DNA of 64,000 nt from Chersky-840 sp036511675 (lineage in GTDB: Bacteria; Actinomycetota; Acidimicrobiia; Acidimicrobiales; UBA8190). A program made the position numbers and the translations under genes. Positions 33,562 through 41,931 of this stretch are shown here, piece by piece. The DNA is taken from the NCBI GenBank assembly GCA_036511675.1, contig DATCBU010000073.1:1-64000 (forward strand), in the 5' to 3' direction. Position 1 is the stretch's first letter. Each line of letters opens with the position of its first letter. Under the pieces are notes generated by a model. It searched no databases. It saw nothing but the letters and a program-made list of their open reading frames with translations, and was not told the DNA's origin.

Positions 33562-33774
33562 AGCGGTCCAGCCGGTCCCTCCTCCATTCGATTCTCCCTA
33601 TCGCCAGCGATAGCGGGCGAACGAGCCGAGTGATCGTGATGAGGCCTCGCCCAGAGGGTATGGAGACCATTGGTGAAGGGCCAGACGAAGTTCTGGGGGC
33701 GTGCTGGGTGGGAGAAATGACGGTGTCGGGCCAGGTCGATGCGGCCTGGCCCGACACCAGGTGATGCGTCCTAG

Positions 33775-34005
33775 CTACCGGGCGACCGCAGGCGCCTTTT
33801 GAAGGTCTTTGACGTATTGAGCCGTGATGGCGTTGCCACCGATACCCCAGTCGCCACTTTCGACCTCGTCGATAGTGACCCACGTCACTCCGCGCAGAGC
33901 CTCACCCTCGATGCTGACCATGGTCTCGGTGAGCTGGGAGATCATCTCCTGCTTCTGGCTGCTATCGAAGACTCCCTTGATGACTTTGACCTGTACGAGC
34001 GGCAT
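33775..34005 (-). CDS. 4-oxalocrotonate tautomerase family protein
   Basis: 76 aa. Starts MPLVQVKVIKGVFDSSQKQEM: Pro-2 becomes the catalytic N-terminal amine once Met is removed. The middle helix and GVTWVTIDEVESGDWGIGG match the 4-OT group (usual length 60-80 aa). It would catalyse keto-enol tautomerisation or a related dehalogenase/hydratase step. Perfect ribosome-binding site AAAGGAGGA before the ATG. Divergent from the SARP/AfsR-type regulator, whose start is 117 bases away, with heptamer repeats between them; this gene is therefore a probable target of that regulator. Substrate unknown. Confidence 0.88.
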   Translation of the reverse strand: MPLVQVKVIKGVFDSSQKQEMISQLTETMVSIEGEALRGVTWVTIDEVESGDWGIGGNAITAQYVKDLQKAPAVAR

Positions 34006-34092
34006 GATGTCCTCCTTTGCGCCCGGATTGGGTGCTGGGATGAGTATCCGAGGGGCGGCTGCGACTGGCCTGCGAGGCTCTTGCCACACCCT

Positions 34093-34120
34093 TGCAAGCG
34101 TTCTGCAAGCTCGCTTGCAA
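34093..34120. promoter_or_regulatory. Three heptamer-like repeats, candidate SARP operator
   Basis: TGCAAGC at 34093-34099 and 34104-34110, and TGCAA at 34116-34120, that is, 11- and 12-base steps. SARP regulators are known to bind heptamer direct repeats one or two helical turns apart. The outer sequence is also an inverted repeat (TTGCAAGCG / CGCTTGCAA). The site ends 3 bases before the regulator ATG and 88 bases from the tautomerase ATG, so it could control both. Confidence 0.55.
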
Positions 34121-34122
34121 TA

Positions 34123-37083
34123 ATGGGGCTCATGCCGTCTGACCTCGACTTTCGGGTGTTGGGTGGCATTGAGTTGGTACGTCATGGGCGGGCTGTTCCG
34201 ATCGGGGGCCCGAAGCCACGTTTGGCGCTCGCGGTCTTGGCGGCCCACCGAGGGTCAGTTGTCTCGGTAAACCGCCTGTGTGAAGAGTTGTGGGGTAGTA
34301 ACCCTCCAACAGACCCTCCTGGCGTTCTGCAAAGCCATCTCTCGCGGTTGCGACGGGTCCTTCGGCCGGAGGCCGAGATCATTGCCCGCCCACCGGGCTA
34401 CGTGCTTCAGATTCCCGATGACGCGATCGACGCAGGTCGTTTCGAGCTGTTGTGCAAGCGGGCGAGCCCCTCCTCGGACCCGCAGGCGACCGTTGAACTG
34501 CTGGAAAGCGCCCTCGCGTGTTGGCGGGGCTCACCCTTCGAGGAGTTCGCTGAACATGATTGGGCTCGGCTCGAGGCGATGCGTCTCGACGAACTCTATG
34601 TAGTTGCGCAAGAGGAGCTTTTCGAGGCGCGCCTCGCCCTCGGTGGACACGCGACTTTTATCGGTGACCTAGAAGCTCTCGTCGCGCGGCATCCCTTGCG
34701 GGAGTGCTTCTGGCAGCAGCTCATCGTCGCCCTGTATCGCAGTGGCCGTTCAGGGGAGGCGCTTCGGCGGGCGGAGACGCTTCGGGTCCTGCTGCGCGAG
34801 GAACTTGGGCTCGACCCTTCGCCGGCGTTGCGCGACCTCGAAGCCCGCGTCCTCAGTGATGACCCGACACTCCTTCAGCCTCCTGTGGCGGCACGACGAT
34901 CAGTGACGCGACAACTCCCGGCCGAGTCCACGAGGCTGGTTGGTCGTGCCGATGAGCTCGAGCTGCTCGCCGGCCGGCTGCGAATCGATCGATTGGTCAC
35001 ACTGACGGGTCCAGGGGGAGTCGGCAAGACACGGCTTGCGATGCGGCTCGCAAGCGACGTGTGGGATGAGTTTGACGGCGAGGTCTTCGTGGCCGAGCTC
35101 GCACCGGTGCGTGATCCCTCGTCGACCGTCGCCGCCATTGCCACAGCAATCGATGTGCAACAGCGCCAGCATCTTTCCATTGAGGACACCCTCGTGGAGT
35201 ACTTACGAGCGCGCCGGGCACTGCTGGTTCTCGACAACTGCGAGCATTTACGAGCCACCATCGCGTCGCTCTCCGGGCGTCTCCTCAGCTGGTGTCCAGA
35301 CGTGACCATTCTTGCTACCAGCCGCGAAGTCCTCGGACTTCCGGGCGAGCAGGTGTGGCGGGTCCGGCCTCTTGCGATTCCGGACGAGGGCGCTGGTGCG
35401 GCGGCAGCATCTGAAGCTCCGGCCGCTCGCCTCTTCGTCGAACGTGCCATCGCCGCCCGCCCCGGATTCGCTCTCGGACCGGACAACGTGGCTGACATTA
35501 TCGACATCGTCCGCCATCTCGATGGGCTTCCACTGGCGCTCGAACTCGCGGCGGCACGCATACGGGCCATGAGTCCGGCGGCACTCGCGGAACGTCTCAA
35601 CAAGGGCTTCGATCTCCTGTCCGGCGCGCAAGAATCGATGATTCCCCGGCATCGCACAGTGCAAGATCTGGTGGAATGGTCTCACGACCTTCTCGCTCCG
35701 GACGAGCAACGGCTGTTCGCACGGTTGTGTGTTTTCGCTGGAAGTTTCGGGCTGGACGCCGTCGAAGAGGTGTGCGCTGGTCAGGATTTGGACATTTCCA
35801 GGGTGTCGTTGCTCCTTGCGAATCTTGTGGACAAGTCGATGGTGCAACTTGTCGACGAGGATCTTCCCCGTTATCGACTATTGGAGACTTTGCGCGAGTA
35901 TGGCCGCGACCACCTTGACGAAGAAGAGCGCGACACAGTCCGCGCCCGACATGCAGCGTGGTGCCTCAACGTGGCCGAGCAGTGCGCTCGATCGTTGGCG
36001 GGAGCGGATGAAGCACCGGCGATCAAGATGCTGGACCGCGACTTTGACAATCTCCGCGCTGCTCATTTGTGGTCTATCGAACATGGTGACATCGACGTCG
36101 CGTTGCGCCTGGTCGCCGGACTCAGAGAGTATTCGTTCCGATGCATGCATGCCGAGATCACAAGCTGGGCGGATGCTGCCATCGCACTCCCCGAAGCTCC
36201 TGTGCACGAACGATATCCTGTCGCCGTTGGCGTCGCGGCCTACGGCCGGTTTATCCGAGGCGATCTCGAAGGCGCCATCGAACTCGGTGAACAGGCCATC
36301 GTCGCTGCCGATCAACTTGCCGTCGATAGCTCCGGATTAGCCGAACGCGCGCTTGGCAATGCATGGTTCTACAAGGGAGAAACCGAGCGAGGCGTCGAAT
36401 GGATGGATCGCATGATCGCATCAGCGAGGAGGGGTTCGCCGGCCCGCCTTGCCCATGCTCTCTATATGCGGTCCGTTGCTTTCACCAGCGTTGGCGACAA
36501 TGTCAGAGGTGCTCAGTTTGCCGCTAGCTCTCATGTCGCCGCCGTCGACTCTGGATCTCCCACGGCCCTAGCCCAAGCCCTTTACGCTCAGGGTCTCGCC
36601 CTCAAGTCATCGAGCCCGATCGAAGCAACCGTGCTGCTACAAGAGGCAGCAGATATCGCCAGAGACGCTGGAAACCGGTGGATTCAAGCCTTCGCGCTCA
36701 CCGAAGTACTGTGGCTTGAGGGTCGCGAGGGCCAACCACGCGACGCGCTGGCGCGCTACATCGACGTGATCGACCTTTGGTATCGCGGCGGAGACTGGGC
36801 TAACCAATGGCTGTCTCTCCGCCACGTGTTCGGCATCCTCGTTCAGCTTCGAGCAGACCTCGCAGCGGCCACGCTCCATGGCGCGCTCACCGCCGCCGGC
36901 TCTGCGTACGCGTTGCCGTTCGAAGCCGCCGACGCACAGCGAATCAGCGACCTCGTAGATGATCTTCGCGACCGGCTGGGTCCAGCTGCATTCGCTTCAG
37001 CAGTAAGGCGGGGAACCACCCTCAGCGATGGCGAGACCATTGATTTTGTACGCGCCCAGATCCAGGCGCTCTCGGAGCCATAG
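34123..37083 (+). CDS. SARP/AfsR-type transcriptional regulator with BTAD and NB-ARC ATPase domains
   Basis: 986 aa. Order: winged-helix OmpR-like DNA-binding domain (about 5-95; FRVLGGIELVRHGRAVPIGG), bacterial transcriptional activation domain (95-245; EEELGLDPSPALRDLEARVL), STAND ATPase (about 260-550) with Walker A TGPGGVGKTRLAMRLA, Walker B-like RALLVLDNCEHL and a winged helix, then C-terminal helical TPR-like repeats (about 600-985). This is the AfsR/LuxR-type layout that senses a ligand through the STAND module and activates a target promoter. Start ATG 34123 or ATG 34132. Divergent from the tautomerase gene and preceded by three heptamer repeats, suggesting autoregulation. No secondary-metabolite genes are near. 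Confidence 0.9.
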   Translation: MGLMPSDLDFRVLGGIELVRHGRAVPIGGPKPRLALAVLAAHRGSVVSVNRLCEELWGSNPPTDPPGVLQSHLSRLRRVLRPEAEIIARPPGYVLQIPDDAIDAGRFELLCKRASPSSDPQATVELLESALACWRGSPFEEFAEHDWARLEAMRLDELYVVAQEELFEARLALGGHATFIGDLEALVARHPLRECFWQQLIVALYRSGRSGEALRRAETLRVLLREELGLDPSPALRDLEARVLSDDPTLLQPPVAARRSVTRQLPAESTRLVGRADELELLAGRLRIDRLVTLTGPGGVGKTRLAMRLASDVWDEFDGEVFVAELAPVRDPSSTVAAIATAIDVQQRQHLSIEDTLVEYLRARRALLVLDNCEHLRATIASLSGRLLSWCPDVTILATSREVLGLPGEQVWRVRPLAIPDEGAGAAAASEAPAARLFVERAIAARPGFALGPDNVADIIDIVRHLDGLPLALELAAARIRAMSPAALAERLNKGFDLLSGAQESMIPRHRTVQDLVEWSHDLLAPDEQRLFARLCVFAGSFGLDAVEEVCAGQDLDISRVSLLLANLVDKSMVQLVDEDLPRYRLLETLREYGRDHLDEEERDTVRARHAAWCLNVAEQCARSLAGADEAPAIKMLDRDFDNLRAAHLWSIEHGDIDVALRLVAGLREYSFRCMHAEITSWADAAIALPEAPVHERYPVAVGVAAYGRFIRGDLEGAIELGEQAIVAADQLAVDSSGLAERALGNAWFYKGETERGVEWMDRMIASARRGSPARLAHALYMRSVAFTSVGDNVRGAQFAASSHVAAVDSGSPTALAQALYAQGLALKSSSPIEATVLLQEAADIARDAGNRWIQAFALTEVLWLEGREGQPRDALARYIDVIDLWYRGGDWANQWLSLRHVFGILVQLRADLAAATLHGALTAAGSAYALPFEAADAQRISDLVDDLRDRLGPAAFASAVRRGTTLSDGETIDFVRAQIQALSEP

Positions 37084-37302
37084 CGACTCATGGGCGCGGA
37101 CCATCCCACTAAAGACGGGCATTCCACAGACCGGTCAGGTTCCTTTTCGAGCTCCCTCCGGTCATCCCAGGGAGGCCGACGGCGGTGCGACCCGGCCAGC
37201 CGATATCATCGGCACTCGGGCCACTTGGTGGGCCGAGCAGATCACGCGAACATGCCGGTTCTGAAACGCCCTGGCAGGGCCAGCCCCACCCCCTCGGGCC
37301 CC

Positions 37303-37320
37303 GAGCGGGATCACCCGCTC
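37303..37320. repeat. Hairpin in the intergenic region
   Basis: GAGCGGG and CCCGCTC around the loop ATCA. No T tract follows, so it is not a convincing terminator. The surrounding 364-base gap (37084-37447) contains no other gene that I can support. Confidence 0.3.
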
Positions 37321-37447
37321 CCGGTCGCCCTGTTCGCTCACCGGAACCGTACGAACCTGCCGGATACCAGAGTGCCCAGTCAGGGCAGGCCGACCGGTAT
37401 TCGCGGAGCCCTCCCATCTCTCGCCGTGACGCTCCTAGGCTTTCGGC

Positions 37448-37942
37448 GTGCCGAAGAGGAAGCCCACGGAGTCAGATCGCCGTGAGGCGATCCGGTCCCT
37501 CTTGGTCGGGCTCAGGCGGGGAACCGAGCTGCCTGACTTGGCCCTTTCGCTGGAGGCCCTGCACCCGCGGGACAACACCTTTCCAGGAGAGGTCTTCATG
37601 GAGGTGGCCGTCCAAGCGATGGACCTCGCCGGCATCGAGCAACGAGATTTGCCGTACGAAGAGCTTCTGAACAACCACTTGCCGGAGTACGAGTTCCGGG
37701 ATCGCCGGGCTCAGAAAATCAAGTTCGCCATCCTGGCCACCGGTGCCTCCCGAGGCGGCATCAGCCCCGACCTCCTCGACGAAGTCATCTGGTGGCGAAC
37801 GGACGATTTCTGGTTCTATGCCCTCGCTGCAGCTGCAGCCATTATCCGATCCAGTGCGGCCAAGCAGGCAGTTCCGATCGCCGATCTCATTGGGAGGCTG
37901 GCGCTCGAGCACGATATCGACCTGACTATCCCCACGCCGTGA
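37448..37942 (+). CDS. Hypothetical protein, partner of a DUF6933 gene
   Basis: 164 aa, family not recognised. Charged N-terminus (KRKPTESDRREAIRSLLVGL), mostly predicted helical; a hydrophobic Ala-rich segment (WFYALAAAAAIIRSSAAKQA) could pack in a helical core or be a weak membrane segment. GTG start. Its stop overlaps the start of the DUF6933 gene (GTGA), so translation is coupled and the two products probably act together. It follows the large regulator after 364 bases. Confidence 0.65.
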   Translation: MPKRKPTESDRREAIRSLLVGLRRGTELPDLALSLEALHPRDNTFPGEVFMEVAVQAMDLAGIEQRDLPYEELLNNHLPEYEFRDRRAQKIKFAILATGASRGGISPDLLDEVIWWRTDDFWFYALAAAAAIIRSSAAKQAVPIADLIGRLALEHDIDLTIPTP

Positions 37943-38463
37943 TCCTCCGCTGCACTTCCCGCATGCTCGATGTCATCGGTGGCAAGCCGAAGCTCGTCGA
38001 CGTCGAGCCGAGCGTCGAAGATTGGTACGCCAACGTCGTCTACATCGACGGCAAGAAATGCGTGGTCCTGGTCCACGACGGCACCCTGTTCTCCAGCTTG
38101 ACGGTGAACGTTGGCGTCGGCACCCTGAGACCGACCGGCGGGTACGTCTACAGCCAGATCGTCCGAGCCCTCGAGAGCGAGGGATTACCCCCCGACGCCC
38201 TGGGCGACATCGACTACAGACAGATTCGCCTCGCCCGGACTCGCAGCCGGAGCGTCTTTGGGTCGATGAACGACATGATGATCATGGCTCGACATGTCAT
38301 CCGCAGTGAGGGGGGCTTCGAGGGGTGCGACGTCGCGAGACTGAACCACTTCCTGCGCGACACGCCCAACGGGGCATGGGGATTCGCTACCCCGCTCGAA
38401 CTCGTCAGCCGACGCCTGGTCAGCGAACGGCCGAGACGAGCCCGGGAGGAGAGCGTTGAGTAG
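37939..38463 (+). CDS. DUF6933 domain protein
   Basis: 174 aa. Begins VILRCTSRMLDVIGGKPKLV, then DWYANVVYIDGKKCVVLVH, DGTLFSS and ARTRSRSVFGSMNDMMIMA, the pattern of DUF6933 as I remember it; molecular function is unknown. Conserved polar residues (DWYAN, RSVFGSMND) hint at an active or binding site. Cytoplasmic. GTG start overlaps the preceding gene by four bases. A toxin-antitoxin or defence role is conceivable from the coupled two-gene layout, but nothing in the sequence proves it. Confidence 0.78.
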   Translation: MILRCTSRMLDVIGGKPKLVDVEPSVEDWYANVVYIDGKKCVVLVHDGTLFSSLTVNVGVGTLRPTGGYVYSQIVRALESEGLPPDALGDIDYRQIRLARTRSRSVFGSMNDMMIMARHVIRSEGGFEGCDVARLNHFLRDTPNGAWGFATPLELVSRRLVSERPRRAREESVE

Positions 38464-38489
38464 TGCCAGGGGTCCGGCATCGGGTCCTT

Positions 38490-38510
38490 GTCCATAATCC
38501 TGTCCATAAT
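38490..38510. repeat. Direct repeat between convergent genes
   Basis: GTCCATAAT at 38490-38498 and 38502-38510, 12-base period, AT-rich for this region. It sits between the convergent DUF6933 and aldo/keto reductase genes; function unknown. Confidence 0.35.
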
Positions 38511-38565
38511 TTCGGTCTGGCAGGACACGGATTCTGGCACTGCGCGCTCGCCTGTGCCGGGCCGT

Positions 38566-39546
38566 TCAGAAGTGCCCGAGGACAGGATGGGGAACGTAGA
38601 GCTCCTCGACCGCGGCGATCTCCTCGGCACTGAGGGCGAGGGTCTCCGCCGCCAAGGCGTCGGTGAGATGGCTCAGCTTGGTCGAGCCCACGATGGGGGC
38701 GGTCACCCCGCGACGGTGCAACAACCAGGCCAGGGCGATCTGGGCGGGGGGCACGTCGCGCTTGACGGCCACCTCGGCCACGCGCTCGACGATGTCGAAG
38801 TCCGACGGCTGGCTGTAGAGGTAGTCGGTGAAGGGGTCGGTTCCCGAGCGCGTCGTGCGCCGCTCCTCGCCCCCGCCGCGGTTACCGGTGAGCACGCCCC
38901 GTGCCAGCGGGCTCCAGGGGATGACCCCGATGCCCTGGTCGATGCACAGCGGGATCATCTCGCGCTCCTCCTCCCGGTAGAGGAGGTTGTAGTGCGGCTG
39001 CATCGACACGAAGCGCGTCCACCCGTGGCGCTCGGCCACGTGCTGGGCTTTGGCGAATTGCCAGGAGAACATACTGCTGGCGCCGATGTAGCGGGCCTTG
39101 CCGGCTCGGACCACGTCGTGCAACGCGCCCATGGTCTCTTCGATCGGCGTACGGGGGTCCCAGCGGTGGATCTGGTACAGGTCGACGTAGTCCATGCCGA
39201 GACGGGTCAGCGAGGCGTCAATGGCCGACAGGATGTGCTTGCGGGAAAGCCCTCCCCCGTTCTCGCCCGGCGTCACGGGCATGAACACCTTGGTGGCGAT
39301 GACCACTTCGTCGCGGGTCAGCATCTTGCTCACGAGCCGGCCCGTGGCCACCTCACTGGCACCGCCGGAGTAGGTGTCGGCCGTGTCGAAGAAGGTGACG
39401 CCCCCCTCCACCGCGGCGCGCACGATGGGCTCGGCGGCGTCCTCGTCGAGCACCCACTCCCGCTCGCTGTCGTTGCCGAAGCTCATCATCCCGAGACAGA
39501 TGCGAGACACCCGCATGCCGGTATTGCCCAGGTTCACATACTCCAT
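38566..39546 (-). CDS. Aldo/keto reductase
   Basis: 326 aa NADPH-dependent oxidoreductase. Motifs: LGNTGMRVSRICLGMMSFG, DTADTYSGGASE (catalytic Asp and Tyr), VIATKVF (Lys) and LYQIHRWD (His), then WSPLARGVLTG and IVGSTKLSHL for cofactor binding. Resembles AKR family members such as YghZ/AKR11-type proteins. Reduces carbonyls; substrate unknown. Start: ATG 39546, with AAGG upstream; an in-frame GTG at 39552 adds two residues. Last gene of the minus-strand operon running from 45601 (26-base gap from the MetE-like gene). Confidence 0.92.
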   Translation of the reverse strand: MEYVNLGNTGMRVSRICLGMMSFGNDSEREWVLDEDAAEPIVRAAVEGGVTFFDTADTYSGGASEVATGRLVSKMLTRDEVVIATKVFMPVTPGENGGGLSRKHILSAIDASLTRLGMDYVDLYQIHRWDPRTPIEETMGALHDVVRAGKARYIGASSMFSWQFAKAQHVAERHGWTRFVSMQPHYNLLYREEEREMIPLCIDQGIGVIPWSPLARGVLTGNRGGGEERRTTRSGTDPFTDYLYSQPSDFDIVERVAEVAVKRDVPPAQIALAWLLHRRGVTAPIVGSTKLSHLTDALAAETLALSAEEIAAVEELYVPHPVLGHF

Positions 39547-39572
39547 CGCCACACCTTAGGCAGGCTCGCCCC

Positions 39573-40715
39573 TCACCACAGCCTGGCCGTGGCCCGGTCG
39601 GCCCCGGCCCGAAGGGCGCGCAGCTTCTCCCACACCACCGAGGGGGCGATGTCCCCGATCCCCGCCGAGGTGTCGAAACCGCAGTCGGTCCCGGCGATGA
39701 CGCGTCGGGGGTCTCCCACGGCCCGGGCCACCCGCACCAGGCGATCGGCCACCACGTCGGGGTGCTCGACGTAGTTGCTGGTGGTGTCGATCACCCCGGC
39801 CACGAGGAGGGTGCCCTCGGGCAGGGGGTGGCGCTCGAAGCACCGGTACTCGTGGGCGTGACGGGGATTGGCCATCGACACCACCCACGCACCCACGTGG
39901 GCCTGGTACAGAAGCGGGAGGATGTCGTCGAGGGCCACGTCGAGGGTGTGCGGTCCTTCGTAGTTGCCCCAACACACATGCAGGCGCACCCGGCCCGGGT
40001 CGATCCCGCTCAGCGCACCGTTGATGGCGCCCACGACCAGTTCCACCCAGCCCAGGAAGTCGCCCAGGGGCCGGCCGGCGAACAGCGTGTGACGCTCGAG
40101 GGCGAGATCCGGTGCGTCGATCTGGAGCACCAGGCCGGCCTCCACGATGGCGTGGTACTCGGATCGCAGCGCCTGGGCCACGGCCAGGACGTATTCCTCC
40201 ATCGAGGCGTAGTGCCGGTTCTCCATGGCCGACGCCACGATGCCGGGGGACGCCGCGGTCATGAACGTCTCGGCGAAGGGGGCGCCGGCCACGAGCGCGC
40301 ACTCGGCGTCGACCTCGGCCGTGTCGCGGTAGGTGACAGCGGAGGTCGCCGCCGGAGCGGCCATGAGGTTCACCTGGCGGCGCAGGTGGCGCGGCACCAC
40401 CAGGTCCAAGAAGTCCGGATGGTCGAGCAGGTCCTGCATGAGCGGGCGCTGGCTGGTGCCGCTGAACCCGGTCATGCGGTGTTGGACGTAGGTCACGAAG
40501 CTCTCGCGCGCCTGCTCCCCGTCGTTGCCCACGTCGATACCAGCCGCGACCTGGGCGGCCACGACGGCGGCGGTGGCCTCCTGCACGGCGTGGTGCAGGG
40601 CCGGCGCGTCGACGTCCTCACCGCGGCTCCGGCGCCCGTGCAGCTCGGCCAGGGCCCGGGGGCGGGGCAGGCTCCCGGCGTGGGTGGTGAGGATGCCGGT
40701 CTCGCTGCTGAGCAC
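39573..40715 (-). CDS. Cobalamin-independent methionine synthase-like (MetE C-terminal / epoxyalkane:CoM transferase family) protein
   Basis: 380 aa, matching the zinc-dependent catalytic half of MetE and EaCoMT. Seen: LTTHAGSLPRP at the start, HVCWGNYEGPHT (zinc-binding His and Cys) and AGTDCGFDT (second Cys) near the end. The family transfers methyl or alkyl groups to thiols, or lyses C-S bonds. With no N-terminal MetE domain, true methionine synthesis is doubtful; in this operon a thiol conjugation or cleavage step is plausible. GTG start, 7 bases after the VOC gene. Confidence 0.87.
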   Translation of the reverse strand: MLSSETGILTTHAGSLPRPRALAELHGRRSRGEDVDAPALHHAVQEATAAVVAAQVAAGIDVGNDGEQARESFVTYVQHRMTGFSGTSQRPLMQDLLDHPDFLDLVVPRHLRRQVNLMAAPAATSAVTYRDTAEVDAECALVAGAPFAETFMTAASPGIVASAMENRHYASMEEYVLAVAQALRSEYHAIVEAGLVLQIDAPDLALERHTLFAGRPLGDFLGWVELVVGAINGALSGIDPGRVRLHVCWGNYEGPHTLDVALDDILPLLYQAHVGAWVVSMANPRHAHEYRCFERHPLPEGTLLVAGVIDTTSNYVEHPDVVADRLVRVARAVGDPRRVIAGTDCGFDTSAGIGDIAPSVVWEKLRALRAGADRATARLW

Positions 40716-40722
40716 GGTCGGA

Positions 40723-41175
40723 CTACCGGGCCGTGGCGCCGACGAGCTCGATGCGCACCCCGTCGGGGTCGTAGAGCGACGCCATGGCCACCGGCCCCGT
40801 GGGCGAGGGCTGGTCGAGTCGCCGCGTGGGGCCGAAGCCCAGGGCGGTGAGACGGGCCACGACCTCGTCGACGTCGACATAGAACGACAACAGGAAGAAC
40901 CCGGCGCGGGGGGCCATGGGTCGGGGGCCGGGAGGGCTGGGCGCAGACCCCGACACCGCGAAGGTCACGAGCTCGACCACCCCGGAGTCGGCCTGAGCAG
41001 GGTCGCCCAGGAAGATGGACCGCAAGGTGGTCGAGGGGGCCTCGAACAAGGTGGGCCAGTCACCCTCGAACACGTGGTCCATGAGCACCTCGAGGCCGAT
41101 CCCGTCGCGATAGAAGCGGAGACTGGCGTCGACGTCATGGGCCTCGATGGCGCTGTGGTGGACGCGTGGCGTCAT
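40723..41175 (-). CDS. VOC superfamily (glyoxalase/dioxygenase-like) protein
   Basis: 150 aa. Opens with RVHHSAIEAHDVDASLRFY and GIGLEVLMDHVFEGDW, the first beta-alpha-beta module of the vicinal-oxygen-chelate fold; the second module ends YDPDGVRIELVG with the usual metal-ligand Glu. Metal ligands (His near the start, Glu near the end) are suggested. May isomerise, cleave or bind a thiol conjugate. Its ATG shares one base with the stop of the SDR gene (TGATG), indicating coupling. Confidence 0.85.
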   Translation of the reverse strand: MTPRVHHSAIEAHDVDASLRFYRDGIGLEVLMDHVFEGDWPTLFEAPSTTLRSIFLGDPAQADSGVVELVTFAVSGSAPSPPGPRPMAPRAGFFLLSFYVDVDEVVARLTALGFGPTRRLDQPSPTGPVAMASLYDPDGVRIELVGATAR

Positions 41176-41921
41176 CACTTCCCCATGCTCTCGGCGGGAT
41201 CGATGGGGCTCCACAGCGACACCCCACCGTCGGCGGCGAGCACCTGGCCCGTGACCCAGTCCAGTTCCAGCATGGCCGTGACGGCGCGCGCCACCCCGTC
41301 GGGCGTCCCCACGTCTCCCAGCGCGGCGCGCTCGGCCACACGCTCGCGGTATCCGGGCAGACGCTTGGTCGAGGCGAACATCGGGGTGTCGGTGGTTCCC
41401 GGGGCCACGGCGTTCACCCGGATCCCGAAGGGACCGAGCTCGCGCGCCGCCACCCGGACCAGTTCGGCCACGCCCGCCTTGGACACGCTGTAGTGGCCCA
41501 TCATCCGGTCGGCGAGAAAGCCCGAGATCGAGCTGACCGCCACGATCGCCCCCCCTCGTCCCCCGGCCACCATGGCCTTGCCCACCTCGCGCAGGCACAC
41601 GAAGGTGCCCCGCAGGTTGACGCCGAGCACGCGGTCCCATTCGGCGCTCGACAGCTCCAGCAGCGACCCGAAGCCGCCCACCCCGGCGTTGAGCACGGCC
41701 ACGTCGAGACCGCCGAAGGCGTCGTGCACCTGGGCGACGGCACCGACGACGTCGTCTTCCACCGAGATGTCACAGCGGATGTAGAGCTCGGCGGCCGCCG
41801 ATCCCTGCTGGACGTCGAGCACGGCCACCCGCGCTCCGGCACCGCGCAACAGCGCCACCGTGGCGGCGCCGATACCGCTCGCCCCACCCGTGACGATCGC
41901 CGACGCCCCCGCAAGCTCCAT
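41175..41921 (-). CDS. Short-chain dehydrogenase/reductase
   Basis: 248 aa classical SDR. Seen: TGGASGIGAATVALL (cofactor), CDISVEDDV, NAGVGGFG, SSISG (Ser), YSVSKAG (Tyr/Lys) and VAPGTTDTPMF; the C-terminus LAADGGVSL is typical. An Asp at the end of the second strand (VAVLDVQQ) favours NAD. Second-step alcohol oxidation or ketone reduction in the operon. ATG start; ten bases after the hydrolase gene. Confidence 0.92.
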   Translation of the reverse strand: MELAGASAIVTGGASGIGAATVALLRGAGARVAVLDVQQGSAAAELYIRCDISVEDDVVGAVAQVHDAFGGLDVAVLNAGVGGFGSLLELSSAEWDRVLGVNLRGTFVCLREVGKAMVAGGRGGAIVAVSSISGFLADRMMGHYSVSKAGVAELVRVAARELGPFGIRVNAVAPGTTDTPMFASTKRLPGYRERVAERAALGDVGTPDGVARAVTAMLELDWVTGQVLAADGGVSLWSPIDPAESMGK

Positions 41922-41931
41922 GCCGCCTCGC

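Noticed and set aside
33018..33587. Minus-strand 189-aa frame after the lipoprotein gene
   Set aside because: Low-complexity, overlaps repeat copy B and the palindrome, no family or ribosome-binding support.
37303..37320. Hairpin as a terminator of the regulator gene
   Set aside because: More than 200 bases from the stop and without a T tract.
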